Both the position numbers and the translations under genes were made by a program. Below are positions 9,115 through 18,629 of a stretch of 64,000 bases of DNA, one piece after another. Origin of the DNA: Streptomyces milbemycinicus (GTDB lineage Bacteria; Actinomycetota; Actinomycetes; Streptomycetales; Streptomycetaceae); contig NZ_MUNE01000127.1 of the NCBI RefSeq assembly GCF_002154605.1, forward strand, positions 113,375 through 177,374, written 5' to 3'. Every line of letters starts with the position of its first letter. Positions within the stretch are counted from its first letter, which is position 1. The notes below the pieces were generated by a model that saw only the letters and a program-made list of their open reading frames with translations, was not told the origin of the DNA and made no database searches.

Positions 9115-10131
9115 ATGACAGCCAGCACGGATGGCGCCCGTTCCGCCCGCGCCTTCGCACACGACTTTCCCTTCGACCCCTCCTACGGCCGTGGCCTGGG
9201 CGAGCTGTTGCGCATCCCCGCGCCCGAGGGCCCCGCCGACTTCGACGCGTTCTGGCAGGGCCGGTACGAGGAGGCCCGTGCGGTGGCGCCGCAACCCGAG
9301 GTCGGGCAGCTCGTCGAGGAGCGGGACGGGGTGCGGATCCACGAGGTGTCGTACGTGTCGGTGGGTGGTGTCCGGCTCGGCGGCTGGCTTGTGCTCCCCG
9401 CCGAGGGGGAGGCTGAGCACGGCTTCGTCATCGGGCACGGCTACGGAGGCCGCGATCAGGTGGGCCCCGACGTACCGCTGCCGCTGCCAAGGTCGGCGGC
9501 GATCCTGCCGTGCGTACGGGGCATGGCGGGTCGCAGCTTGATGCCCTCCGTGCCATGCGTCTCCGCCGAGCACGTGTTGCACGGGATCGCCTCGCGGGAG
9601 GCGTACGTCATCGGGGAGTGTGTCGCCGACCTGTGGTGCGCGGCGTCGGCGCTGCTGGAACTCGTCCCGGTACTGGGCGAGCCGGAGCCGCGGATCGGGT
9701 ACCGCGGGGTGAGCCTCGGTGGCGGGCTCGGTGCCCTGGCGCTGCCCTGGGACGACCGATTCGCGACCGGGCAACTCACGGTGCCGACGTTCGGAAACCA
9801 TCCGCTGCGCCTGACCCTGGACTGCGTCGGCAGCGGAGCGGCGGTGCGCCGACACCACGCGGACCACCCCGAAGTCGTTGATGTATTGGGCTACTTCGAT
9901 GCGGCGACGGCGGCGGGCCGGCTGCACAAACCGGTACTGGTGGCTGCAGCGCTGTTTGACCCGTCGGTGCCACCACCGGGCCAGTTCGCCGTGTACAACG
10001 CGCTGGCCGAGGCGGGCGAGCTGCAGGTGCTGGAAGCCGGGCACTTTGAGTACGAGGGGACGCAGGCGGAGCAGGCCGAACTGGATGCGGTTACTGCTGA
10101 GTTCTTCGGCCGCATGCTCAGTGCTCCGTGA
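9115..10131 (+). CDS. Acetylxylan esterase / CE7-type carbohydrate deacetylase
   Basis: A 338-residue alpha/beta hydrolase of the AXE1 (CE7) family, which removes acetyl groups from xylo-oligosaccharides and related sugars. The nucleophile Ser is about residue 200 in 'GYRGVSLGGGLG', the acid about 282 in 'FDPSVPPPGQ', the His about 310 in 'EAGHFEYEG'. It has no signal peptide, as is usual for the family, so it should act in the cytoplasm on imported acetylated oligosaccharides. That fits the glycosidase genes that follow. The ATG at 9115 is preceded by AAGGTCG. Confidence 0.85.
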   Translation: MTASTDGARSARAFAHDFPFDPSYGRGLGELLRIPAPEGPADFDAFWQGRYEEARAVAPQPEVGQLVEERDGVRIHEVSYVSVGGVRLGGWLVLPAEGEAEHGFVIGHGYGGRDQVGPDVPLPLPRSAAILPCVRGMAGRSLMPSVPCVSAEHVLHGIASREAYVIGECVADLWCAASALLELVPVLGEPEPRIGYRGVSLGGGLGALALPWDDRFATGQLTVPTFGNHPLRLTLDCVGSGAAVRRHHADHPEVVDVLGYFDAATAAGRLHKPVLVAAALFDPSVPPPGQFAVYNALAEAGELQVLEAGHFEYEGTQAEQAELDAVTAEFFGRMLSAP

Positions 10132-10339
10132 GCCGTCCGCGGCCCGGGAACCTCAGCCGTCCCGGGTGCTCCGCGGCGTGAAGCGGGCTGTGTCGACGGT
10201 GAATGTGCCGTCAACGGGCCCGCTGCCGCCGTTCAGCGATTACGCCGACTCCCCGCCACGGAACGTCGCCGCCTCGTGCCCCGTTGGTCGGCGGCTATGT
10301 CCCGTGGCCTGCGCATCCGCAACTGCCCCGGCGAGTGAT

Positions 10340-10650
10340 GGACACCGGCAGCACGGCGCGCGCACCCTCGGCCTGCGTCATCATGCCGACGCGCAGATCG
10401 GGTTCTTCGGGCACGAAGACTCCGGCAGCGCGGCAGGCTTTGACGTACCCGCGGAAACGGGCCTCCACGTCCGGCGACTCCTCCGCGAACCCGACGTAGG
10501 CGAGGCGGCGCAGCCCGTGGTCCTCGAAGAGGTGGCGGGTGAGTAGCGGGACTGCGATGGCGTCGTGGTCTTCGACTGGTGGGCGGCCCGTACCACCGGG
10601 GCGATCGATGCCGCAGCCGCCGGCTTCGTCCTCGTCCGTAATGAGGGTCG
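10340..10650 (-). pseudogene. LacI-type sugar-binding domain remnant
   Basis: 'LLTRHLFEDHGLRRLAYVG' and 'ESPDVEARFRGYVKACRAAG' followed by 'EPDLRVG' fit the periplasmic-binding-like effector domain of LacI regulators. No DNA-binding domain or C-terminus is found on either side. From 10651 to 10885 nothing further is supported. It is probably the lost regulator of a neighbouring sugar gene. Confidence 0.5.
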
Positions 10651-10885
10651 ACTCCCTTGACCAAGCCTGAGTTGGCGCTTGTCGCGGTGATCGGGCACAA
10701 CACCTCCCTCGCCTGGACCCAGGGCGGCGGCAGCGCGAGTGTGGAACCCGGTGCGGATCGGGGTCGCGACGGCCGGCGAGCTGTGGCTGGGGCGGACGGC
10801 CGTGAGGTGCTGTATGAGGAACTGCTAGCACACGGGGCAGGTCTTTGTTCGGCGGGGGCCACGCTCTGTAGACGGCCGCTCCGGA

Positions 10886-11950
10886 TCAGTCAGAAGGTAT
10901 CGAATCCCTGCTGGTCACAGTGAAGGAGTACGACACTGCGAATGGCCCATGGCCGTACGTCACGGTAATGGCATCGAGAGGTTTGGCACCCAGCGTCGCC
11001 AGGTTGAGGGAGGCGCTGAACGTCTTCGAGTTCTTTTCTGTCTGTGTGACGGTCACATGCTTGGTGACGCGGTCGCCCACTCGTACATCGACTGTGCCTT
11101 GACCGAGGGTGTCGGCGTCCAGGTTCAGGGGTGCTGCCAGGTCGATTCGCACCTGCGTATCGACCTGTACGACACGCGCAGGGACACGGCCTCGCGTGCT
11201 GACCTTGAGCTCTGTCTGGTCGGCTGCCCGCCAGGCCAGTGATTCGTTCCATGCGGTGTTGAAGGCGACCCAGCCCTCAGTGTGGCCGATATTGCCCTGC
11301 TCGGGATTGAAGGGATAGTGCCCGTTCTTGGGACTCCCGTCGAGCACACCGGGAACATCTTCCAACAGCCCGGCGCCGCCGTAATATTCGGAGAACCATC
11401 CGTGCTCCACGCCCTCGAATCCCACCTTCTTGCTGGGCGCATCGTACGAAGCGTGCCGCCCAGTGGGGTTGCGGCCGAAGATGTTGTCCACCTGTGCTGT
11501 GGCGATCTCACGGAGTCGGCCGGCCAGTGGATCGTTCCCCAACAGTCGCGCCGCAGCGAGTGCCGGCGCGGAGAAGCCGGCTACGTTTCCGACCTCGTTG
11601 GGGTCGTCAGCGCCGCCCCCGCTGAAGGCTGGAATGGTCCAACGGTCGTCGGAGTACCGGCGGAAGTCCCAGAGATTGTCCGAGCGGTCGACTGTTATGC
11701 GAGCCCAGTCCCTGACGAACTGCTTCGTGCCATGGGGAACCTTGTCCGGATACATTTCGGCGAATTGCACCAGGCCGGTGATCAGTACGTATTCGCTCTG
11801 TCGCTGTCCCTTGGTGACGCGCGGGTCCTTGAGGTCCAAGTTGTTGATCAGCCAGGCGGCCTGGTTCTGAGCGGCCTGTGGATAGCGGCTGGCATCATCG
11901 CGCCCTTCGCGCTTCGCCACCTCGTACATCATCAGACCTTCATGGGTCAC
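10886..11950 (-). CDS. C-terminal part of a possible (alpha/alpha)6-barrel glycoside hydrolase, probably truncated
   Basis: About 354 residues with strong coding bias. The N-terminal 250 residues are helical. They contain 'NIFGRNPTGRHASYDAP', 'GWFSEYYGGAGLLEDVPGVL' and 'EGWVAFNTAWNESLAWRAAD', which recall GH9-like and other (alpha/alpha)6 barrels. The last 100 residues look like a beta-sandwich. No signal peptide or good ribosome site precedes the GTG at 11950, and the protein starts in the middle of a helical domain, so I think the 5' part was lost. It is encoded just after the GH42 gene on the same strand. Family and activity are not certain. Confidence 0.5.
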   Translation of the reverse strand: MTHEGLMMYEVAKREGRDDASRYPQAAQNQAAWLINNLDLKDPRVTKGQRQSEYVLITGLVQFAEMYPDKVPHGTKQFVRDWARITVDRSDNLWDFRRYSDDRWTIPAFSGGGADDPNEVGNVAGFSAPALAAARLLGNDPLAGRLREIATAQVDNIFGRNPTGRHASYDAPSKKVGFEGVEHGWFSEYYGGAGLLEDVPGVLDGSPKNGHYPFNPEQGNIGHTEGWVAFNTAWNESLAWRAADQTELKVSTRGRVPARVVQVDTQVRIDLAAPLNLDADTLGQGTVDVRVGDRVTKHVTVTQTEKNSKTFSASLNLATLGAKPLDAITVTYGHGPFAVSYSFTVTSRDSIPSD

Positions 11951-11998
11951 CTCACTGTTGGATGTGATGGTTGAGATGCGGCGACTCGACTGGCGAGG

Positions 11999-14008
11999 TT
12001 ACTGATGACCCTCTGCCAATACTGCGACCTCGCCCGCCGGAATGGTGATCACGCCCGGTGAAAGGGCGCCTGATATGACCTCGACACCGGTCGTGGCCAC
12101 CTGTGCGGGGTTACTGGTGTGGTTCACGGCGAAGAGCCAGGTCTTGCCGTCGGGGGTGCTTCGGCGCATGACCTCCACTCCATGGCCGGCCCCCTGCAGC
12201 GGAGTTGCACAGTCGGCCTGTGCGGCCCACTGGGGAAGGAGCCGCAGGAGGGAGGAGATGTCCGGGCGAGTGGCCAGGTACCGGATGTTGCCGCGACGGA
12301 GGACAGCTGGGCCTCCTTGCGCAGGCCCGTCGACGAATCGGCTCTCCACCTCGGTTCCCGGGTCGGGCAGCACACGCTCGGCCCACAGGTGGCCGGTCGA
12401 GTCGTCGTCCAAGCCAACCGATTCACCGGCAGCGAGCGGAAGGTACTCGTCCACCCGCAGGCCGAGCAGGTCACGCAGCGCGCCGGGATACGGGCCGGGG
12501 TGGATGCGGTCGTGCGGGTCGACCAATCCGCTGAACGGGCCGACGACCAGATGGCCGCCGCGTGCCGCATAGTCCTCCAGTGCCCGGGCCGTGTCGGTGG
12601 ACAGGGCGTAGAGCGAGGGCACCAGCAGGAGGCGCTGTTCTCCGGGGACGGGCACCAGGTCGCAGGGCAGCCCGAGGCTCCACAGAGCGCGGTGCCAGTC
12701 GCGAAGAATGCTGGAGTACGTCATGTCGCTGCTGGGCCGGTGGGGCAGTTGCAGGGCCCACATGGCTTCGTAGTCCAGCAGCAAGGCTATGTCGGCCGGC
12801 GGACAGGTGCTGCCGGCGATATCGGCGAGACCGGCCACGGTGTTGCCGAGGGCTTTGGCCTCCCGCCAGATTCTGGTGTCCTCACCGCTGTGGGGAAGCA
12901 TGGCCGAGTGCCACTTCTCCGGTCCGTATGCGGACTGGCGCCACTGGAAGAACAGGACGCCGTCCGCGCCGCGGGCGAGGTGGGTCAGTGTGTTGCGGGC
13001 CATCTCCCCGGGGGCTTTGGCGATGTTGCGGGGCTGCCATTGCACTGCGGAGGTGGAGTGCTCCATGAGCATCCAGGGCCGCCCGTCCGCGAGACCACGG
13101 GTGAGGTCAGCGGCGAAGGCGAGGTCGGCGGCGCGGTTCGGATCCTCGGACGGGAGATAGTGGTCGTTCGAGACGATGTCGACCTCGCGCGCCCACCGCC
13201 AGTAGTCGCTCCAACGAAGCGCGCTCGCCATGAAGTTGGTCGTGACGGGTCGGCCGGGGGAGTGGGCGCGCACGATGTCGCGCTCGGCGCGGAAGCAGGC
13301 CAGATGTTCGGCGTCGCTGAAGCGGTAGAAGTCCAGCCACAGCCCCGGCGAGAGGCTGCTGGTGCTGGTGCGTGGCGGGATGACATGTTCCCAAGCGCTG
13401 TATTGCATGCCCCAAACAGCCGTACCCCACTGGTCGTTGAGCGCGTCAAGGTCGTTTCCGTACGTGGTGCGCAGCCAGTTGCGGAATGCGTCGGCCGAGG
13501 TCGGGCACCAGCAGTGCGCGTTGGCGTTGGCGTACTCGTTGTTGATGTGCCACATCACCACGGCCGGGTGGTCGCCGTAGCGTTCGGCGAGGCGGCGGGT
13601 GACCAGCGCGGCGCGTTCCCGATAGGCCGGCGACGATGGGCAGTAGGCCTGACGGGAACCGGGCGCCAGCGTTCGCCCGTCGGCTGTCACGGGCAGCGCT
13701 TCGGGGTAAGCGTGGGAGAACCACAGCGGCGGAGCGGCGGTTGGTGTGGCCAGGTTGGCGGCGATGCCCGACTCGTGCAGGAGGGCGATGACCTCGTCGA
13801 GGCCGGAGAAGTCGAAGGCGTCCGGTTTGGGCTCGATCCAGGACCAGGCGAAGACACCGAGGGTCACCAGGTTGACGTTTGCCTCGCGCATCAGGCGGAC
13901 GTCGTCTTTCCAGGTCGCTTTGTCCCACTGTTCCGGGTTGTAGTCGGCGCCGTAAGCGGGGCGCGGGATGCGGCTCCATGCGAGGTGCGGGTGGTCGGAT
14001 CGCGGCAT
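11999..14008 (-). CDS. GH42 beta-galactosidase
   Basis: A 669-residue glycoside hydrolase family 42 protein. It starts 'YGADYNPEQWDK' (typical N-terminus of the barrel). The acid/base Glu is about residue 158 in 'MWHINNEYAN' and the nucleophile Glu about 316 in 'WMLMEHSTSA'. The trimerisation and C-terminal beta domains follow, so it is full length. It lacks a signal peptide and should hydrolyse galactosides or alpha-arabinosides in the cytoplasm. The ATG at 14006-14008 has AGGAG about eight bases upstream; the frame runs farther but without coding bias. A TTTCGAAA palindrome lies about 205 bases upstream. Confidence 0.92.
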   Translation of the reverse strand: MPRSDHPHLAWSRIPRPAYGADYNPEQWDKATWKDDVRLMREANVNLVTLGVFAWSWIEPKPDAFDFSGLDEVIALLHESGIAANLATPTAAPPLWFSHAYPEALPVTADGRTLAPGSRQAYCPSSPAYRERAALVTRRLAERYGDHPAVVMWHINNEYANANAHCWCPTSADAFRNWLRTTYGNDLDALNDQWGTAVWGMQYSAWEHVIPPRTSTSSLSPGLWLDFYRFSDAEHLACFRAERDIVRAHSPGRPVTTNFMASALRWSDYWRWAREVDIVSNDHYLPSEDPNRAADLAFAADLTRGLADGRPWMLMEHSTSAVQWQPRNIAKAPGEMARNTLTHLARGADGVLFFQWRQSAYGPEKWHSAMLPHSGEDTRIWREAKALGNTVAGLADIAGSTCPPADIALLLDYEAMWALQLPHRPSSDMTYSSILRDWHRALWSLGLPCDLVPVPGEQRLLLVPSLYALSTDTARALEDYAARGGHLVVGPFSGLVDPHDRIHPGPYPGALRDLLGLRVDEYLPLAAGESVGLDDDSTGHLWAERVLPDPGTEVESRFVDGPAQGGPAVLRRGNIRYLATRPDISSLLRLLPQWAAQADCATPLQGAGHGVEVMRRSTPDGKTWLFAVNHTSNPAQVATTGVEVISGALSPGVITIPAGEVAVLAEGHQ

Positions 14009-14814
14009 GGGGAAGCTCCTGAGTCCTGAGCTGCGAAGCGTGGGGTCGATTGGGCAGCGCTCGGCGGGGGTGGGTCGAGGTGTGGGATCGATCGGGTCTC
14101 GTCCGGACCATGGATGCCAAGGGGAGGGGGCAGCGCGACGGCGCCGCCGCATTCGCGCAGGGACACCGCGCTGTGTCGGTTCGGGGCAATATCAGGAGGC
14201 CGTGCACAGAAAGTTTCGAAAGCACCCCTGCTCACGGCCATGGGAGAGGTGTGCGCTCAACAGCTGAGGCTGGGCTGGTGCGGCCAGCAGGGGAGGTCGG
14301 GGCCGGGACAAGCGATTCCGCAGTGATGCCTCCGGTAACCCCGGGGCGTGGAGCTGTCGCTTGTCCATGAGAGCGTGCGGGATCGGGCCATCGGACATCA
14401 GCGGGAGGTGGGAGGCATGCACGACATCCCGTCGTGGTGCGCAACGCAGGTCCTGGGAGGCGGCAGTCGGTGCTGCGCTCCGCAAGTGCGCTCAACTTAG
14501 GGGGGCCACACGGGGGTGTCAATGCGGGTGCGCGCGCCGGGAGCGGCACCACGGAACGGGTTTCCCCTCTGCCGCCGGTCGAACCCCGCAGGTCGACCGG
14601 GTACGCGACGCTTCTTCGGCCGTGACCCATGACCTGCTCCACTTTCCCGAAGCTCCCCGCACTTCCGGCCGACGAGTCGCGGGCTGCGTCCAGTAGTACC
14701 GGCAGTTCGTTGACCGACAGCGGTCCGGTTCGGGGGCACCCTCGTGCGCGTCGGCCTCCCGCTGAGCCCGCTACCGGACAGGAGGTGGCCCAAAAACCCA
14801 TTGTGTTCACGCCC
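14009..14814. other. Intergenic region between GH42 and the ABC operon
   Basis: About 800 bases without a supported gene; the open frames show no bias or motif. The perfect palindrome TTTCGAAA (14214-14221), within GAAAGTTTCGAAAG, resembles LacI-family operators near sugar genes and may control GH42. The rest contains nothing I can name. Confidence 0.4.
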
Positions 14815-14843
14815 TTGACGCATCCTTGCAACGTCCGTACGTT
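14815..14843 (+). promoter_or_regulatory. Candidate promoter of the oligosaccharide ABC operon
   Basis: TTGACG at 14815-14820 and TACGTT at 14838-14843 are separated by 17 bases, which fits a housekeeping-sigma promoter. It lies 112 bases before the binding-protein start and directly upstream of two repeated operator sequences. Confidence 0.5.
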
Positions 14844-14849
14844 CCCTGG

Positions 14850-14906
14850 TCATACGTAGAAGCCATAGATCCAGGGCCCTTCTTGCTGTTGCTCATACGT
14901 ATGAGC
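14850..14906. promoter_or_regulatory. Two operator sites for a LacI-type repressor
   Basis: GCTCATACGTATGAGC (14891-14906) is a perfect 16-base palindrome. Its core TCATACGTA recurs at 14850-14858, 43 bases upstream, close to four helical turns. Both lie downstream of the candidate promoter. The LacI gene inside the same operon (20806-21849) is the obvious binder. Confidence 0.65.
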
Positions 14907-14954
14907 GGCGATTTCATGCCCTGTCCCGCCCTCACGAGGAGTCAGGAGTCAGCC

Positions 14955-16616
14955 ATGCCGACGAGAAGAGCTTTCCTAGCGCGGACCGGCGCAGCGGTTG
15001 TTGCGATCCCCCTGGGAGCGAGTGCCTGCACCACCGGCACTGGCGGAACCGGGGCGGGCGGCAAGGACACGAAGGCACTCGTGTTCGGCAAGACCGACGG
15101 CGGGACGACATTCGTCCGCAACTACAACATGTTCGGCCCCGCCACGCAGAAGTCCCCCAACAGCGAGATGATCTACGAGCCGCTGGCGCGGGTCGACTAC
15201 AACGACGGCGCGAAGGTCAAGCCATGGCTGGCCAAGAGCCTGGAGTTCGACGGGGCCGGCACCACGCTCACGGTGAAGCTGCGCGACGATGTGACGTTCT
15301 CGGACGGCAAGCCGATGACCGCCGACGACGTGGTGTTCTCGCTGGGCATCCCGCTGAAGGACCCCTCGTTCAACGTCGGTGGCACCACCTACGAGCGCGT
15401 CGCCAAGAAGGACGCCACCACCGTCACCGTCCACTGGAAGCAGCCGGCCTTCAGCGAACTGAATCAGCTCGCCTCGATCCAGGTTCCGATCGTGCCCAAG
15501 CACATCTGGGAGGGGAAGGACCTCAAGAGCTGGTCCAATCCCGATCCGGTGGGCACCGGTCCCTTCACCCTGGAGCGGTTCGTGGCTCAGCAGGTGACCC
15601 TCCGCGCCAGGGATGACTATTGGGGCGGCAAGTTTGCCTTGAAGGAGCTCAAAGTCGTGCCGACCAGTGGCGATGCCGTGCGGGCCCAGCTGCTGCGTGG
15701 CGACGTGGACTGGGCGCTCGTCGCCTGGAACGGCGCGGAGAAGGAGTACGAGGCGAAGGATCCCAAGCACCACCTGTATCAGAAGTACGCAACCGGTGGC
15801 ACCTACGCTCTTTTCTTCAACACCGCCAAGGCTCCCTTCGACAATGTCCATCTGCGGCGGGCGCTGGCGATGACGATTCCGCGCAAGGACATTGTCGCCA
15901 CGCTTCAGCGTCCCGGTACGGAGTCGGGTCCCACCGGACTGGTCGACGAGGTTTTCGGCGATGCGATCCTGCCCGAGTACCGGCACAAGGTGCAGCCGGT
16001 GGACGCCGCCGGAGCGCAGAAGGAGCTGGCGCTGAGCGGCTTCAAGGTCCAGGGCGGCAAGCTGGTCAAGGGCGGCAAGTCCTACGCTCCGAAGCTCTCG
16101 TTCAACCAGGACTACGGCTGGGACCCGTACGCCAACATCATGATCCGCAGCTGGCAGAAGCACCTCGGAATCACGGTGAAGCAGGTCGGTGCCCCCGGTG
16201 CCAACCTGTTCGAGCAGCAGCAGTCCGGCGACTTCGACCTCACCATCAACTACACGCTCGGCGCCGGCATCGGCGGCATCTACAGCGGGCTGAGCAGCCG
16301 GGCCTACCGCCCGCTGGGTGAGAAGGCCTCCACCAACTTCGGGCGTTGGAAGGACCGGGCCACCGACGCCGCGCTCGGCAAGCTGCTGGGGGCGAACGAG
16401 CCCGCGGTGACGAAGAGCGCCGGGGAGAAGCTCCAGAAGATCGTCGCGGAGCAGGTGCCGTACAGCCCCATCTACAACAGCTACTGGTTCATCGCCATCA
16501 ACGCCTCGCACTGGGAAGGCTGGCCCGCCCCCGAGCACTTCTCCTATGTGCCGTTCCCGGGCCTGGGCCCCGACACCACGCTGACCCTGATGAACCTGAA
16601 GCAGGCCGCCAAGTGA
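14955..16616 (+). CDS. ABC transporter substrate-binding lipoprotein (family 5)
   Basis: A 553-residue SBP_bac_5 (DppA/OppA-class) protein. The N-terminus has twin Arg ('MPTRRAF'), a hydrophobic stretch and the lipobox 'LGASAC', so it is an anchored lipoprotein on the outer face of the membrane. 'MIYEPLARVDY', 'WKQPAF', 'DPVGTGPF' and 'RRALAM' are family motifs. In actinobacteria many family-5 systems beside glycosidases carry oligosaccharides instead of peptides; the GH3 gene in this operon points that way. The ATG at 14955 has AGGAG six bases upstream. Its stop overlaps the next start. Confidence 0.9.
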   Translation: MPTRRAFLARTGAAVVAIPLGASACTTGTGGTGAGGKDTKALVFGKTDGGTTFVRNYNMFGPATQKSPNSEMIYEPLARVDYNDGAKVKPWLAKSLEFDGAGTTLTVKLRDDVTFSDGKPMTADDVVFSLGIPLKDPSFNVGGTTYERVAKKDATTVTVHWKQPAFSELNQLASIQVPIVPKHIWEGKDLKSWSNPDPVGTGPFTLERFVAQQVTLRARDDYWGGKFALKELKVVPTSGDAVRAQLLRGDVDWALVAWNGAEKEYEAKDPKHHLYQKYATGGTYALFFNTAKAPFDNVHLRRALAMTIPRKDIVATLQRPGTESGPTGLVDEVFGDAILPEYRHKVQPVDAAGAQKELALSGFKVQGGKLVKGGKSYAPKLSFNQDYGWDPYANIMIRSWQKHLGITVKQVGAPGANLFEQQQSGDFDLTINYTLGAGIGGIYSGLSSRAYRPLGEKASTNFGRWKDRATDAALGKLLGANEPAVTKSAGEKLQKIVAEQVPYSPIYNSYWFIAINASHWEGWPAPEHFSYVPFPGLGPDTTLTLMNLKQAAK

Positions 16617-17665
16617 CTGCGGCGACCGTTGCCGCCGGGCCTGCCGCGCGCCCGGCCAGGGTGCCCCGCCGCTGGGGGTTCCTGGCGCGTCGCCTCGGCT
16701 TCTATCTGGCCGCCGCCTGGTCTGCGATCACCCTGAACTTCTTTTTGCCCCGGTTGATGCCGGGCGACCCGTCGGCCGGTATCGTCGACAAGCTGCAGCG
16801 GGTCAGCGGTCAGCAGGTGTCGCCGAGCGCCCTGGAGTCGATCCAGAAGGTCTTCGGTGAACCGGATGCCAATCTGGGCCGCCAATACCTCGACTATCTG
16901 GGCCAGTTGGTACACTTCGATCTCGGCATCTCGGTCAGCAATTACCCCGTGCCCGTGAGCGACCTGGTGTGGCAGGGGCTGCCCTGGACCTTGCTGCTGG
17001 TCGGCTCGACCACGGTGATCGCGTTCGTGCTGGGCACCGGTATCGGCGCGGTGGCGGGCTGGAAGGCGGGCGGCCGTTTCGACACCGTGGTCAGCCCGCT
17101 CACCACGTTCGTCTCGGCCATTCCGTACTTCTGGATGGCGCTGCTGGGGCTGTGGCTCTTCGCCTTCCTGCTGGGCTGGTTCCCGCTGGCCGGCGGATAC
17201 GACGCCGACATCCCGATCGGCTTCTCCCCGTCGTTTCTGCTGAGCGTGCTGCATTACGGGGCGCTGCCCGCCGCCACCATCGTCTTCTCGGCCTTCGGCG
17301 GCTGGCTGCTCGGCATGCGCAACATGACGGTGACCACCGTGCGTGAGGACTATGTTCTTCTCGCCCAGGCCAAGGGTCTGTCCAGCCGCAGGGTGATGCT
17401 TCGCTACGCGGCACGCAACGCCGTCCTGCCGAACTTCACCGGGTTCGCCCTCGCCCTCGGCCATGTGGTCGGCGGCGCCCTGCTCACCGAAGTCGTCTTC
17501 AACTACCCGGGCATCGGCTATCTGCTCTACACCTCCCTCCAGCAGCGCGACTACCCGGTCATGCAGGGAGTCTTCTTCCTCATCATGCTGACCGTTCTGC
17601 TGGCCAACCTGCTGGCCGACTCGGTGTACGCCTTGCTCGACCCGCGCATCAGAGAAGGAGGGTGA
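16613..17665 (+). CDS. ABC transporter permease, DppB class
   Basis: A 350-residue inner-membrane permease with about six transmembrane segments and the EAA loop ('EDYVLLAQAKGLSSRRVMLR'), which contacts the ATPases. The periplasmic N-terminal part between the first two membrane helices ('LMPGDPSAG') is typical of DppB/OppB proteins. The GTG at 16613-16615 overlaps the stop of the binding-protein gene (GTGA), so translation is coupled. It should form the channel with the product of the next gene. Confidence 0.9.
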   Translation: MTAATVAAGPAARPARVPRRWGFLARRLGFYLAAAWSAITLNFFLPRLMPGDPSAGIVDKLQRVSGQQVSPSALESIQKVFGEPDANLGRQYLDYLGQLVHFDLGISVSNYPVPVSDLVWQGLPWTLLLVGSTTVIAFVLGTGIGAVAGWKAGGRFDTVVSPLTTFVSAIPYFWMALLGLWLFAFLLGWFPLAGGYDADIPIGFSPSFLLSVLHYGALPAATIVFSAFGGWLLGMRNMTVTTVREDYVLLAQAKGLSSRRVMLRYAARNAVLPNFTGFALALGHVVGGALLTEVVFNYPGIGYLLYTSLQQRDYPVMQGVFFLIMLTVLLANLLADSVYALLDPRIREGG

Positions 17666-17671
17666 CGGGCG

Positions 17672-18571
17672 TTGAGCACCGCATTCCTCTCCAGCTGGAA
17701 GGTCCGCGTCGGCCTCGGCATCATGGCCTTCTTCTGCCTCCTGGCGGCACTCGGCCCCTGGGCGGCGCACACCCTGCTGGGCCTCGACCCACGCGCCAAC
17801 GACATCAGCTTCATCGCCCAGCCGCCCAGCTCCCAACATCTGCTGGGAACCAACCAGTTCGGGCAGGACGTCCTCGCCCAGGTCATCGCGGGTGCCCGCG
17901 GCTCGATGTACGTCGGGCTGCTCGGCGCGGTGGTCGGCACGGCGATGGCGATCCTGGTCGGCGTGCCGTCCGGGTACTACGGCGGCAAGGTGGACGCCGC
18001 CCTGAACTTCCTGACGAACCTCTTCCTCGTCCTGCCGGTGCTGCCGCTCATCCTGATCGTCGCCGGCTATCTGGAGGGCACCGGACTCACCACCATCGCC
18101 CTGATCATCGGCTTCTTCGGCTGGTCCGGCGGGGCACGTACGCTGCGCGCCCAGGCCCTCAGCATCGCCAACCGCGACTTCGTACGGGCCATGCGCATGC
18201 TCGGCGAGCGAGGCCGCAGGCTGGTCTTCGCCGAAGTGCTGCCCCATCTGACCGGCCTCATCGCGTCGATGTTCCTGCACGCGATGATCGGCGCGGTGAT
18301 GGCCGAGGCGGGGCTCGCGTTCCTCGGCATCTCCGACTCCTCGGCGATCAGCTGGGGAACGATGATCCAGTCGGCGCAGCAGCAGAGCGCCGTGCTGCGC
18401 GGCCTGTGGTGGTGGTTCGTCCCGCCCGGCCTGTGTATCGCCCTGATCGGGACGGCCTGCGCCCTGGTCAACTTCGGCGTCGACGAAATCGCCAACCCCA
18501 AGCTGCGGGTCGCCCGCCCCGTCTCGGTGCGGGGTGCCAAGCGGCTCGCCCGAGCGGGTGGTGGGGCGTGA
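17672..18571 (+). CDS. ABC transporter permease, DppC class
   Basis: A 299-residue partner permease with the OppC_N segment at the start and about six membrane helices. 'LLGTNQFGQDVLAQVIAGAR' is the signature of DppC/OppC proteins and 'NRDFVRAMRMLGERG' is the EAA loop. The start is probably TTG at 17672 with AGGAGG about ten bases upstream; no ATG or GTG suits the frame better. The gap to the preceding gene is six bases. Confidence 0.88.
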   Translation: MSTAFLSSWKVRVGLGIMAFFCLLAALGPWAAHTLLGLDPRANDISFIAQPPSSQHLLGTNQFGQDVLAQVIAGARGSMYVGLLGAVVGTAMAILVGVPSGYYGGKVDAALNFLTNLFLVLPVLPLILIVAGYLEGTGLTTIALIIGFFGWSGGARTLRAQALSIANRDFVRAMRMLGERGRRLVFAEVLPHLTGLIASMFLHAMIGAVMAEAGLAFLGISDSSAISWGTMIQSAQQQSAVLRGLWWWFVPPGLCIALIGTACALVNFGVDEIANPKLRVARPVSVRGAKRLARAGGGA

Positions 18572-18629
18572 TGGCCATGTGTCCCGTGCCGCTGCGCTCG
18601 ATGACCGTTCCGCCCGGAGGTGGATCCCG

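Noticed and set aside
10657..10923. Short plus-strand frame beside the LacI remnant
   Set aside because: Poor bias and no recognisable domain; it covers DNA between two minus-strand features.
12119..14029. A 636-codon plus-strand frame opposite GH42
   Set aside because: Gly/Val/Arg-rich, no motif, wrong codon bias; GH42 on the minus strand has both catalytic residues.
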